From Hsuehochloa calcarea (lineage: Eukaryota > Streptophyta > Magnoliopsida > Poales > Poaceae): 64,000 bases of DNA. Below the pieces are notes generated by a model. It was not told the DNA's origin. It did no database searches and saw only the letters and a program-made list of their open reading frames with translations. How positions within the stretch are numbered: position 1 is the first letter of the stretch; each line of letters opens with the position of its first letter. Location: the NCBI GenBank assembly GCA_036346395.1, contig CM070615.1, forward strand, positions 5,709,534 to 5,773,533, given 5' to 3'. Below, one piece after another: positions 37,065-47,976 of this stretch. Made by a program: the position numbers and the translations under genes.

Positions 37065-37438
37065 TATCACAGACGGTTCTATTATGGAACCGTCTATGAT
37101 AAGTCATCACATACGGTTCCATAACAGAACCATCTGTGATATGAGGGTTAGGGTTTCTGTGATAAGTCATCATAGACGGTTCCGTTTTGAAACCGTCTGT
37201 GATATGAATACATCACAAACGGTTCCATAACAGAACCATCTGTGATATGAGGGTTTAGGGTTTCTGTGTTAAGTCATCACAGACGATTTTGTTATGGAAC
37301 CGTTGGTGGTATGACTATATCACAGACGGTTCCATAAATGAATCGTCTGTGATAGGAAAATATCACAAATGGTTCTGTTATGGAACCATCTGTGATGATT
37401 TATCACAGACGGTTCCATAACAGAACCATATGTGATAT
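37065..37438. repeat. Internal hairpin array of CACTA-2
   Basis: Eight or more inverted pairs of TATCACAGACGGTTC and GAACCGTCTGTGATA, many with TATGGAACC/GGTTCCATA at the hairpin tip. Two units share GAGGGTT.AGGGTTTCTGTG (37141 and 37251). No CACTA terminus adjoins it. Confidence 0.85.
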
Positions 37439-37790
37439 GCCCACATGAATCTGGTGACAAGTCCATATCCATAACACAACTCCAAATCATTTGACTGAAA
37501 ATTCATTTGACTTAAAAATTCATATTTAATTCAACTCAACTCCAAATCAAGTGAAACCACTTTTGATACTCCACATTACAATGAAGTCCACATTGACATC
37601 AATATTAGAGATGACAAGTCCATAACACATGACAATTCCGCGTTGACATCAAATTACAATGGAATAAATTCTTAATTAAAATATAGCCCTTCGTGATGAT
37701 CGACGCGCATATAGCTAGCTTCTTCACTGGGTTCTTCCTCGAGCCTGATGCCGTCTCCGAAAGGAGGCAACTCGTCAAATTGATTATACT

Positions 37791-38563
37791 TGTCGGTGTA
37801 TTAGAACCGATCTTACGTAAAGATTATTTGATTCGGGGGGTCTCCTAAGGATGAGATCACGCAGAGTGGATTGACACGGGATGTTTAGACAGGTTCAGGC
37901 CTTCTCCGGAGAGAATAATAACCCTAATCCTGTGTGTATGGTATTCTTGATGATCCAGTAAAGGACTAAAACTATTACAGAGAATAGTGCTTGTGTTTCT
38001 ACTTGACTAGCCCTTGTTTTTCGTCATTCTCCTCCCCATATCTCTCTGATTGATGCCCTTATATAGTCGTGAAGAAGTAGCCGTTTCGTCCTACGGAAGA
38101 TGCGCCTAATTAATGTAGTAACGGGCGTATGATGGTAGTAATTACCGGCGCCTTGACTTCTTCACGCCGTCGGCAATTATCTTCCGAGATAATGGGGTAT
38201 TTACACACCATTAATACGCGGAATAATAGTGCGTGTAGACCGTTCGATTCCTTAATCAATTGGACCTACCCGATGCAGTAGGTTTGATTATAAGGTGGTC
38301 GTAGTTTTCCGGTCGTAGAAGGACTTACGATCGGTAGCGATCGAGAAGAACTTACGACTATGTAGTGGTCGAGAAGGACTTACGACCATGATGTAGTCGA
38401 GAAGAACTTACGACTATGGGGGTGATTGTAGAAGAACTTACAATCAAAGGTTAGGCCTCTCCTTATAGAAATAAGGGGTACTTACGGGACTATGTGACAT
38501 CATATTTACCCATAATAAGAATTACAGATAAAAGATAAAATGAGGATTATTAGATCCTCGTCA
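37791..38563 (-). repeat. Gypsy 3' LTR
   Basis: 773 bp, TG..CA ends. It contains an array of short self-complementary modules (about 38300-38450) such as GATTGTAG..CTTACAATC. The copy at 50361-51129 is very similar but differs by several small indels, many next to CG. Confidence 0.93.
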
Positions 38564-38577
38564 TCTAGCCCCCAAGC
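38564..38577 (-). promoter_or_regulatory. Polypurine tract
   Basis: On the minus strand GCTTGGGGGCTAGA directly abuts the 3' LTR. This is the expected primer site for plus-strand DNA synthesis. Confidence 0.8.
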
Positions 38578-39236
38578 TTCAAGTGAAAGTAACTTACTTG
38601 GTGAAGGTTTCGTAAATGGTCTTACGACCATGAAAATGTCGTAGAACAATAGTCGAAGGAAGAACTCTTCGATATTTGAATGCTACTTTGACCAGGAATT
38701 TGTTTGGTCAAGAAGGTTGCTTACAACTATCAAAAGTCATAAGAACCCCTACAACCGTAGTAGTCGTAGTAGGGCGATCGGAGAAAAACCCTTCGATTGA
38801 TACTTCCTTTGACCGTAAAGACTTGGTCAGAAAGTAATTTTACTTGGAGGTGATAAAACAAACATAACTTTCTCGAATGCATCGTCTGGGAATTGCAAGC
38901 GATCTCTGAGATCTGTTGATGAGGCAGTTCGAAGTGATCGCAACTGTGAAGATTGCTTACAACTAAAAAGTCGTAAAACCCCTACGACCGTCCGGTGGTC
39001 GTAGCGGGAATCGGAGAAAAGCCTTTCCGATTGATACTTCCTTCGACCAGAAATACTTGGTCAAGAATGTAATTTTGCTTGGGGGTGACGATACGCACCT
39101 AATTTTTCTCGAACGGACCATCTGGGGAATTGCAACCGGCTCTCTCAGACTTGTCCGATGAAGCGGTTCCGGCGGTACAACCAACTCCTCTGCACCTATA
39201 GGCGAGGCGGTTTTGAAGCGGCGGAGATCGTCTGAT
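38578..39236. other. Spacer between 3' LTR and antisense gene
   Basis: Contains two related ~200 bp units (about 38690-38860 and 38945-39110) sharing ACCCCTACGACCGT.GTCGTAG, CGGAGAAAA.CC..TCGATTGATACTTCC and TTGGTCA. Words from the LTR hairpin module also occur here. No minus-strand coding sequence was seen. Confidence 0.5.
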
Positions 39237-39243
39237 TATAAAA
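39237..39243 (+). promoter_or_regulatory. TATA box of antisense gene
   Basis: TATAAAA about 130 bp upstream of the plus-strand start MAKRVYEWEE (39375), followed by CT-rich leader sequence. It would drive transcription opposite to the retrotransposon genes. Sequence-based inference only. Confidence 0.5.
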
Positions 39244-40322
39244 CTTACCAGAGGTAGACTTGGGTTTTACTTTTCCCCAAATCACTCATTGTTCTTGAGT
39301 TCTTGCTTTCTCCGTCCTCGACTTGGTTTCATCTTCTCATATCAACCCAATCAAAAACTTCTTGCTTCGGCGAAATGGCCAAGAGAGTTTACGAATGGGA
39401 GGAATCGGAGATGGATGCGCTAAGATCAAGATCTTGGTTGATCTTGGAAGATTCGAAAAGGCTCGGTGAAGTGGATTCCGCTGTCGGGCAAAGATCGCCA
39501 TCGGGGAAAATGGGCAAATCCGTCTTCCAAGCGTATTGTGAGTGCGGCCTTCGATTACCGCCCACCCCTTTCTTACAATGAGTACTCGAACACTTTGGGG
39601 TGGAACCGTGAACTTAGGTCCCAATTCCATTACCATGTTGAGTGTGTTCGTATATATCGTGCGGCGTACACAGGGATTCCGCGGATCTCGAGCTGTTCCA
39701 ATATTATTATGGGATGGCTCGACAAACCGAATCGCCGGAAGTCGTGATCCAAGCTCCACGACTCGAAGTCGAAGAGTACATTCAGAGCTTTACCCGGTCT
39801 TCGTGGCCGGGCTGGAGGAAGAGGTGGTTCTACTGGAAGGTCACCTCTGAAGACAGCCTTTCTTTCGTGGGGAAGGCTGCTGAAAAGAAATCTTCATGGG
39901 ATTCAACCCCTGAAGATATCAAATAGGATTAGCCCTTATATTCAAGCCATTAAGGACTTGAAGGAAGAAGGGCTGACCGGATGGCATGTGGTGAAGGATT
40001 TCATCACACGCCGAATCAGTCCTCTGAAGAAACGAGCATCTCCTATGTGGAGGTACTCGGGGAGAGGAGACCCCACCAGAGACTACGAGGAGGGTAAGCA
40101 ATTGTCGACTTAGTTCTCCGTTTGGTTTTTCCCAACCTTGTCTAATATTTTTATCTGTTTACGGATCTTTCACAGCCGAGGTTGACTCAGTCGTCGACTC
40201 ATCTGTGAGAAGTCCCCGCCACTTCGAGGGGCGGTTCCTCAAGTCATTGCGGCTTTGTCCGCAGATGAAAGGATAGAGCGCCTAAAGGTAATCAAAAATC
40301 TGATTCTTTCTTTAGGACTTTA

Positions 40323-40434
40323 TAGTCGTAGAAGATACTTACGACTAATGGTGATCGTAGAATATCTTACGATCAATAAAAAGTCGTAGAAAAACTTACG
40401 ACTTAGTTCTAGTCGTAGAAAAAACTTACGACTA
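40323..40434. repeat. Four hairpin modules in intron 2 of the antisense gene
   Basis: Perfect stems: TAGTCGTA (40323-40330)/TACGACTA (40340-40347); GATCGTA (40353-40359)/TACGATC (40368-40374); AAGTCGTA (40381-40388)/TACGACTT (40397-40404); TAGTCGTA (40410-40417)/TACGACTA (40427-40434). Loops are GAA-rich and 8-9 bases long. Stem bases change in matched pairs between modules. The same modules occur in the LTRs and in intron 5. Confidence 0.85.
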
Positions 40435-41952
40435 ATTAGTGATTCTTCTTTTTCTGTTTTGCTTTACAGAAAGTAGGCATGGAAAATCGTCAGGACGACG
40501 AAGAAGTCGTTCTGATGACTATTGGCGCTGGGTTGTCGAAAGACAAAGGCTCGGCTCCTCCCTCGAAGAGACGTCGACTTGTAAAATCTGCCGACAAGGG
40601 GGGAGCAAGCTCGAGCTCTGGTCTTTCGACCAGACCCTCTACAAGGCCTGCAGCAGCTGTAATGGTATCTGAAGCCGAGGTCGCAGCCGTCGAAGCCGAG
40701 GAGGTTGAAGCAGCTGAACCTCTTAAGCGCAAACCTCGCAAGGCTAAGGTACCCTTCTATTATGACACGGAATCTTTCGCAGTCGGTGCCACTCCTAGTT
40801 TTATTAAGCAACTGGAAAGGGAGAACTGGAAAGATTTTATGTCTTTTATGAAGGAGGATGCGGCATCAGCACAACTGCACTGAGAGGCGATCTTTATACG
40901 AATGGTCGAGACTGATCTCGTCCATCCAGAGGATCAGGGAAACAGAGCCCTGGTCCCTGTTTCAACTCTACGACCAGACGTGGTCGTAACTGAGCCAATT
41001 GTTGAACCTCGACCAGACGTGGTCGTGGAGAAGAAGAGGTCCTCCGTTGGGAGGATTGCTCCAAAATTCCTGGTTAAGACCAGGGTGCAGAGGTGTGTGA
41101 AATGTACTAAAGTGTAAGAACGACATTTACCTTTTTCTTTTTCACAACCTGATTTGCTTTTCTTTATTTCAGTCCGACTCCTTCAGCCCCCGGGAATGCT
41201 TCCGCTGAGAAGTCCATTGCCATCCCTTCAGCTACTGGGGAGGTAGCAATGGAGGTGGTCGAAGCATCACCTTTGGCCCAGGTGGCCGATGAAGTCGAGA
41301 CTCCCAGAGTGACTCCCATATCTGCTGAAGTCGTAACTACGACCCTTGAAGTAGCGGCTGTTACTGTTGAGGTGGCCGCTACGACCGCTGAGGTCGTAGA
41401 AACAACAGAGGCAGCTGTGGAAGCCTCTGGTCAAGGTGGTGACCAGCCTGCGCACCGCTCTGGGAAGGAAATCGTAGGAGGCGTTCCTTCCCCTACCCCA
41501 AGAGAAATCACAGAACCAGAAGGAGAAAATTTCAACTTCTGTGGTGACTTCTTTGGGACTGCCTCCGTCGCAGGGTCTTCTGCTTACAGATCTCGTGACC
41601 AAGTCCCTCATCCCAAAGATATTCCCAATACGGAGAATACCTTTGATAACGAGCGCCTCGAGAAGGTGTGGTGGGACAAGGTCGCGAGGATAGATAAGCT
41701 GCAGAACCCGGACCTTGTATATTCAATGTTTGCTAGGACGACTATGAATGTAAGTATCTTCAAAATACTTATACATGTGGCTTTCCTTCACTTCTCACTG
41801 TTCTCTTTTTGCAGAAAGCTCTGGAGCAAATTGCTGTTGTCGGTGAGTATCATCGACAACTTTTAGAGCTAAGACAGGAGAAAGAGCTACTCTGCACAGA
41901 GGCAGAGAGGTGGTAAGTCACTTATCATCCATAGTTGTTTTCAACTTAAATA

Positions 41953-42126
41953 CTCGTATAATGTCTTACGAGAATAGTCATGGAAGAAACTCATGACAAA
42001 GGATTAGTCGTAAGAAAAAACTTACGACTACTTACGACCAGATAGTGGTCATAGAAAGACTTACAACCATTCGTAGTCGCAGAAAAACTTACGACTAGGT
42101 CAGTGGTTGTAGAAGTACTCACAACC
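41953..42126. repeat. Hairpin module array in intron 5 of the antisense gene
   Basis: CTCGTA/TACGAG (41953-41972), GTCATG/CATGAC (41977-41997), a 10-bp perfect stem TAGTCGTAAG/CTTACGACTA (42005-42030), two imperfect modules, and GGTTGT/ACAACC (about 42104-42126). Same GAA-rich loop style as 40323-40434. Confidence 0.8.
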
Positions 42127-43248
42127 ATTCGGCTGATTTTTATCTCCGTCTCATCCTTTGTAGGTTAAGCGGTGATTCAAAGACCTTAGCCGATTAAACC
42201 GACTATGAAAAAGAGGAGTCGAGGAGGCTAAGGAATGAAGTATTAACCTCTCGGATAGACTTGAGAGGTTGTCTCGCATCTAAGAAATTGCGGGAAAAAA
42301 TAAGCGATAAGTCTTGAACTTAAGACTGCTTTTGAGTTTTAACCTTTACCTAACTCTCATTTCTTCTTGAGATAAAGAAAATGAGATGAGGAAACTCCTG
42401 ATGAAGTTGGAGACAAATCTTTGGTCATTCAGAGTTTTCCGCATTAGCAAGAATAAGGATCAAGAACTTGAGGTTACGAGAACTCAAGTAATGTAAGTAA
42501 CTTTTACTGTTGTCCTTTTTGAGTGTTTTCCTTTTTAATGTCAATTCCTTGTTCGTAAATTGCTGCCCAATTGAGAATCCTTGAGGTGAAATCCAAGCAA
42601 AGACCTTGATTCGCAATGAGTCCGTCGCATTGCTAAGATGAATCTGAGAGGACATCGAGCGTGGGAGCAAAAGCATCTTTGGCTTACCGTTGCTTTCCAT
42701 CGCGAAGAGGTCAAGAAATTGGATTCTCAATTAGTAGGTAAGAAATGCTTTTACCTACAAATATCTTTGTGTTATGTTCCTCTAGAAGTATTTTTGTTTG
42801 ACCGGTATTATTCTTTTCGAACAAGTGGTCGAGAACAAAAGCTTGCGAGGCTTCGACTTGTACCCAACAGAGATGGAGTCGATGAAGACTAGTCTTCAAG
42901 GCAACATCACTCTCTGAACAATGTGCTTAGTGAGCTACATTACGAGGAAAAACTCCTCGAGAAGATACTATAGTTGCTCACACAAGTACTATTGGAGAAC
43001 AAGTCGGAAGATTGCAAGAAATGGTGACCACTCAAGGCTAATCAAAATGTGAATCAATAAGGGAGGCGATCGAAGGCTGCGTAAGTTACGCTTTAGCGAA
43101 ACTTAAAGCTCAAGATCCCCGCCTTAATGTTAAACCAATCGAAGCCGACTTATTCGTCACGAATCGAGGCAAGTCGTCTGATTGTGGAAATGCGATCGAT
43201 TGGCAAAAGGTGGCGGAGGAAATGCAACTAGGCTCTCCCCTTGAGTAA

Positions 43249-44380
43249 TCTTGTAACTACTTTGTAAAGGCGGACAATTTTGTTGATGAGTAATATATGA
43301 TCCGCCTTATTTCACGAAAATCATCTTGTCGAGTAGTTAGTAACTCAAAAGATAATAAGCGAATGAAAGGCGAATGAAGGACTAAGAATTGAAGTCAAAT
43401 TAATAACTTTATCCTAGCCCCAGACTATTTGTTTAGATTGTTTAGACAATCTAAATAAATAGTGTTTAAAAGGGTTTTCGAAAACAAAGAGAGTTTATTT
43501 AACTTATAGCTTTTGTTACGGTTGTCAAGCAATCGGTCGAAAGAGTAAAACGACTCGACACTAGGAAGTTCCTTCTAGTGGGCGGGACCACGTCACGAGA
43601 AAGGAAAGGCTTCGACTAGGTGATGTTTTCATTTCCGACTAGTTTAATCGAACCAAGAACGACAACTTGAGTTAAGCAGGCGTCTTAGAGGACTTTAGTA
43701 ATTCGTTCGTCCTTTTGGTGGATTTCGATAAGTCTTTTCTAGTAGCAAAAGTAGGAGGCGAGCGATACTAGGAAGTTTCCTTCTAGTGGGCGGTGACCAC
43801 ATGCAGAGAGGAAAGACTTCGACTAGGTGTGTCTCTTCCTTGACCAGCTTAAAACAAATCGAGTACACCAAAGGTGGTCGAACAAATGTAAGAAAGTGCA
43901 CTCTACTTAGAATATTTTTGAATTGATGAAAAAATAAACTAAGATTTGAAAGAGTTGGCTTTGAGAACATTTCGATTGGATAGAACTGAGCTCTTTGTAT
44001 TGGCGAAGAAAAATGAGTAACGAGTCGATGCTAGGAAATTCCTTCTAGTGGGCGAACCACATGCGAGAGGAGAAGTTTCAACTAGATGATGTTACTCGCC
44101 GACCGGTGTAAAGAAAAGCGAGTTTTATTTTTGTATCATAGTCGAAATATTAAAAAGCTTTACTCAAAAATAAGGCAAGAGAGGTAGAAGGAACTGGACT
44201 TTTATTGCTCGAGAAATCGATCACACATAGAATTTATGTGGCGGTCGATGTTCCAAGAGTTTGAGAGAACTCGTCCATCTTCCATCGCTAGTCGTCTCGA
44301 CCACGGCGAGTTACTTCGACCATCGTAAGGACCTTCCCATTTGGGGAAAGTTTATTCGATTAGACTTGGATTGGCGAGCC
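43249..44380. other. Spacer between antisense gene and integrase
   Basis: Three related units of about 230 bp (around 43500-43640, 43740-43840 and 44010-44110) share CTAGGAAGTTCCTTCTAGTG, GGCG..ACCAC, AGAGGA and TTCGACTAG.TGATGTT. These tandem-like repeats are non-coding. No gene on either strand. Confidence 0.55.
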
Positions 44381-47300
44381 TCAATACCAAGTCACCTCAA
44401 GAAGGTCAGCGAGGTTGGACCTTACGATCATAGTATTCGCGGGGGCTTGTTGGTAGACCGCGAACGAATTAAGGCTAGGTTTCTCCTCTCTTGAGTAGGT
44501 TAATGTCATCTGCTCGAAGTTGTTCTGATCCGAGTTGTTGAAGGTTTCAACTCGTGTCGACCGCATTTTAGCTCCGGAGGAAGCATGGCTTCGACTCAAC
44601 ACTAGAAAAATGGTGTTTCTCCTGTTGCTCGATGGTGGTTGTCTGAATCGCCCATAATATGGAAGGTAATTCTTGTACCCAAGCCCCGAGCGCTTAACAA
44701 GTCGGTCGAAGACTCGAGTTTTAATTCTCGCATTATTTGGCGTTTGCACGTTCAACCGCCCCATTACTTTGGGGATGTGCAATGAAGCATAGCATAACTT
44801 GGTACCCAACTCGTCGCAAAATTCACGAAATTTTGCACTTGCGAATGTTTACCATTATCTGTAATTATCCGACTTGGTACTCCAAATCGACTAATTACGC
44901 TTCTCATCATGAACCTTTTCTTCGCTTAGTTGTTATCGATTCTGAGTTCACTTGATCCATTTTGTGAGCGTGTCAATAGCCACAAAAGGAATTGAAACCT
45001 CCCGGAGCTTTGGGAAGCGGTCCTAGGATATCAAGCCCCAGTGTCATAAAAGGCCAAGAAAGAGGTATTGTTTGTAATGCTTGAGCCGGTTGGTGTATCT
45101 GCTCTACCATGGAATTGGCATGGACACACTTTTTAACCACCTCTTTAGCATCGCATGTAGTCAGAGGCGAAGAAAACCTTGTCGAAAGGCTTTACCAACT
45201 AATGTTACAGAGGAAGCATGCGTCCCACGATGCCATCGTATATCGTGAAGGAGTGTTATTCCTTCGTTTTGCGGAATGCATCGCATGAGTATCCCTTGGG
45301 TTCCTCGTTTATAGAGGACTCCTTCAACCAAAGTATACATTTTGGCTTTTCGGGATAATCGATCTGCCTCAAGATCATCTTCGGGTATGGAACCCTTGCA
45401 AAGATACTCGTAGATGGGAGTCATCCAGGTATCCTCGTAATCTAATGAGGCCATCTCAAGAGGAGGTGTCTCCGGTTCTTCGACCGAGAGGCGGTTTTTG
45501 GAGTTGCTCCAAGAAAACTCCTTTTGGTATTATGGATCGGGAAGAAGCCATCCGAGCAAGTTGGTCTCATGAGAAATTATCCTTCGAGGACAAATTGTAC
45601 CTCGAAACCTAAAAATGTTTTTCTAGCTTACGTACTTCTGATAAGTACCGAGCCATTGTTGAGTTAGAGCACTGGTACTCTTTCCCGATTTGATTCACGA
45701 CTAGTTGAGAGTCTCCTCTCACGAGTAGTCGACGAATTGAGAGTGCTTTCGCAGCTCGTATGCCAGCTAGCAAACCTTCGTGATACGCCACATTGTTAGT
45801 GGCACGAAAGTTTAATTGTATGGCATACTTTAAGGTTTCTCCGGTAGGAGATACCAGACCACCCTGACCCAGAGCCACTTAAAGTAAGTGACCCGTCAAA
45901 GTACATCATCCATCGGTCGTGGGAATCGTCTTGGGGATCTGAGCAGTTCAGATTTGTCCATTCGGCGACAAAGTCCGCCAAGATCACGGGATTTTATGGC
46001 CGTTCGGGACACGAAATGGAGGTCGAACTCCCAAGTTCGACCGACCATTTTGCCATGCGTCCATTGTTTCCTTATTATGGAGGATTGCTCCCAAAGGAAA
46101 CTCGGGCAAGACGGCTATTTTGTGCGCTGAAAATAATGCCGATTTCCTCGAAGACATGAGGAGGGCATATAAAGTTTTGGACCCGAGGTAACGCTCCTTA
46201 GGCCCGTAAAACTTCGCTAACGTAATAAACCGGTCGTTATGCGTTTTCACGTTCTACGACCAAGATCTGCGCTTCTTTGCTGTGGCGTGGCGGCTAGGTA
46301 AATTAAGAGCGTCTCTTCCGGCTTTGGAGAAACCGAGCAGGAGCACTCGAAGATACCTCTTGACATCCTCAAAGCAATGTTTGCCTCGTTCGACCACTCA
46401 AAACCTTCATGTCTCCCGAGAAGTTTAAAGAAAGGTAGTCCTTTTCTCCTAGTCGTGCGATGAAACGACTTAAAGCCGCCATGCACCCAAAGTGAGTTTC
46501 GGACTTCCTTTTTGTGTTTGGAGGTCGATCGGAGGATGGCCTTTATTTTTCAGATTTGCTTGATTCCTCGTTCGGATACTAGGAATCCAAGCAATTTTCT
46601 GAAGAAATTCCAAACACACACTTCTCTGGATTAAGTTTTAAATGGTGCTTTACGAGGTTGTCGAATGTTTCTTGTAGGTCGATGATATGATTAAGTCTCT
46701 TAATGCTTTTTACGACTAGGTCATCAACATAGGCTTCCAAATTCGGCCTAATTGAGATGAAAAAGTCGATTGCATTAAGCGTTGAAAAGAAGCACCGGCA
46801 TTCTTTAGACCAAATGGCATTTTGATATAACAAAAGGTACCAAATGGAGTAATGAATGCGGTCTTTTCTTCATCGTTTAGACACATATTGATCCGTGATA
46901 ACCGAATATGCATCTAAAAACTTAATATTTCACAACCCGCAGAGAATCAACGGTGATCAATACGAGGTAAAGGGAAATCATCTTTTGGACAAGCTTTATT
47001 AAGATCGAGAAAGTCACGCATTATCGCCATTTGCCGTTTGACTTTTTGACCATTACAGGTTAGCCAACCACTGGGTGATTGACTTCTCTTATAAAGCCCG
47101 CCTTAAGTAGCTTATCCAATTCGATTTAATAGCATCTCGTCGATCAGGGCAAATCTCGTAATTTTTGTTTTACGGTACTTTATCGGTAGTAAAGCTAGCA
47201 CGTGCTCGATCACCTCCACAGGGACTCGGGCATGTCGGATGCTTGCCACGCGAAGACATCTGCGTTAGCTCGGAGGAAGGTAATGAGGCGTCTTCCTATT

Positions 47301-47955
47301 TGGGATCGGAAGTCTCCCAATGCGAGCAGTCTTGAGGGTTTCTCTGCGTCGGAGGAACCTCTTTGACTTGGTCGTTCGGCTTTGGTGCGACTTTGAGGCT
47401 TCGACTTGCTAGTCGAAGGTGACTTTCATCTCGAGTTGGTATTTGACCAACCATCTCGAGGATCGACGGTCGCAGACTATCGCCATCTTTTGTCACATTG
47501 AATTGTGATCACTCCTTTGGGACTGGCATCTTAAGACATTGATACCCATAATGAGTAGCCATTAAGAATTTTGCCAAAGTTGGTCGTCCGAGTATGGCGT
47601 TATATGCCGATCGAAATCGACCACATCAAAGGAGACTTTCTCCGTCACGAAATTACTTGGTGACCCAAATGTTAAAGGAAGAGAAACTTGGCCAATGGGT
47701 TTGGTGAAGACCCGATGCGATTCCATGAAAGGAATATCGTCATCGCCTTACCTTTGTCCCGGTACTTGCATCTCGTCCGGGGCTTTAGTAAATAATATGT
47801 TTAAAGAACTACCACCATCAACTAACACTCGATTGACCCGACGGTTGTTGATGGTGGGTTCACCACAATCGAAATCGACTGATCGACTCATAGTGATCGG
47901 GCGATCGTCCTTCTCAAAAGAGATGGTAACTTCCGACCACTTGGTAATTTATTGA
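44381..47955 (-). pseudogene. Gypsy pol: protease, reverse transcriptase, two RNase H regions, integrase (degraded)
   Basis: Protease: RVNRVLVDGGSSLN-like with the DGG catalytic triplet near 47810. Reverse transcriptase: KTAFITPFGTFCYIKMPFGL and LEAYVDDLVVKS, with YVDD at 46720-46731. First RNase H/connection: PFFKLLGRHEGFEWSNEANI and FSAHKIAVLPEFPL (46450-46080). Second RNase H: MYFDGSLTLSGSGSG, ATNNVAYHEGLLAGIR and RGDSQLVVNQIGKEY, keeping the D, E, D residues (45900-45700). Integrase: zinc-binding-like LLHDIRWHRGTHAS (about 45220), then FVAIDTLTKW, FCDELGTKLCYASLHIPK and ARIKTRVFDRL. Frameshifts and stops interrupt nearly every domain. Reverse-transcribes and integrates the element in intact relatives. 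Confidence 0.85.
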
Positions 47956-47976
47956 CAAGAGGAGTATGTATGGAAT

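Larger units (their letters stand above)
39303..43248 (+). pseudogene. Antisense additional gene of Tat-type gypsy element (multi-exon, degraded)
   Basis: A plus-strand gene opposite to gag-pol. The first exon has MAKRVYEWEESEMDALRSRS and VFQAYCECGLRLPPTPFL, then in other frames LSVFVYIV and LELFQYYYGMARQTE, resembling the plant 'putative gypsy type transposon' domain (PF04195). At least two frameshifts occur near 39580-39680. Likely introns with good borders are 40094-40175, 40288-40469, 41094-41172, 41750-41814 and 41913-42163. Middle exons encode a basic patch (PPSKRRR, KRKPRKAK), a Val/Glu/Ala/Thr-rich stretch (41249-41440) and FDNERLEKVWWDKVARIDKL (41640). Downstream is coiled-coil-like EYHRQLLELRQEKELLCTEA, with fragments to about 43248. 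Tat elements are known to carry such antisense ORFs; their function is unknown. Confidence 0.65.
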
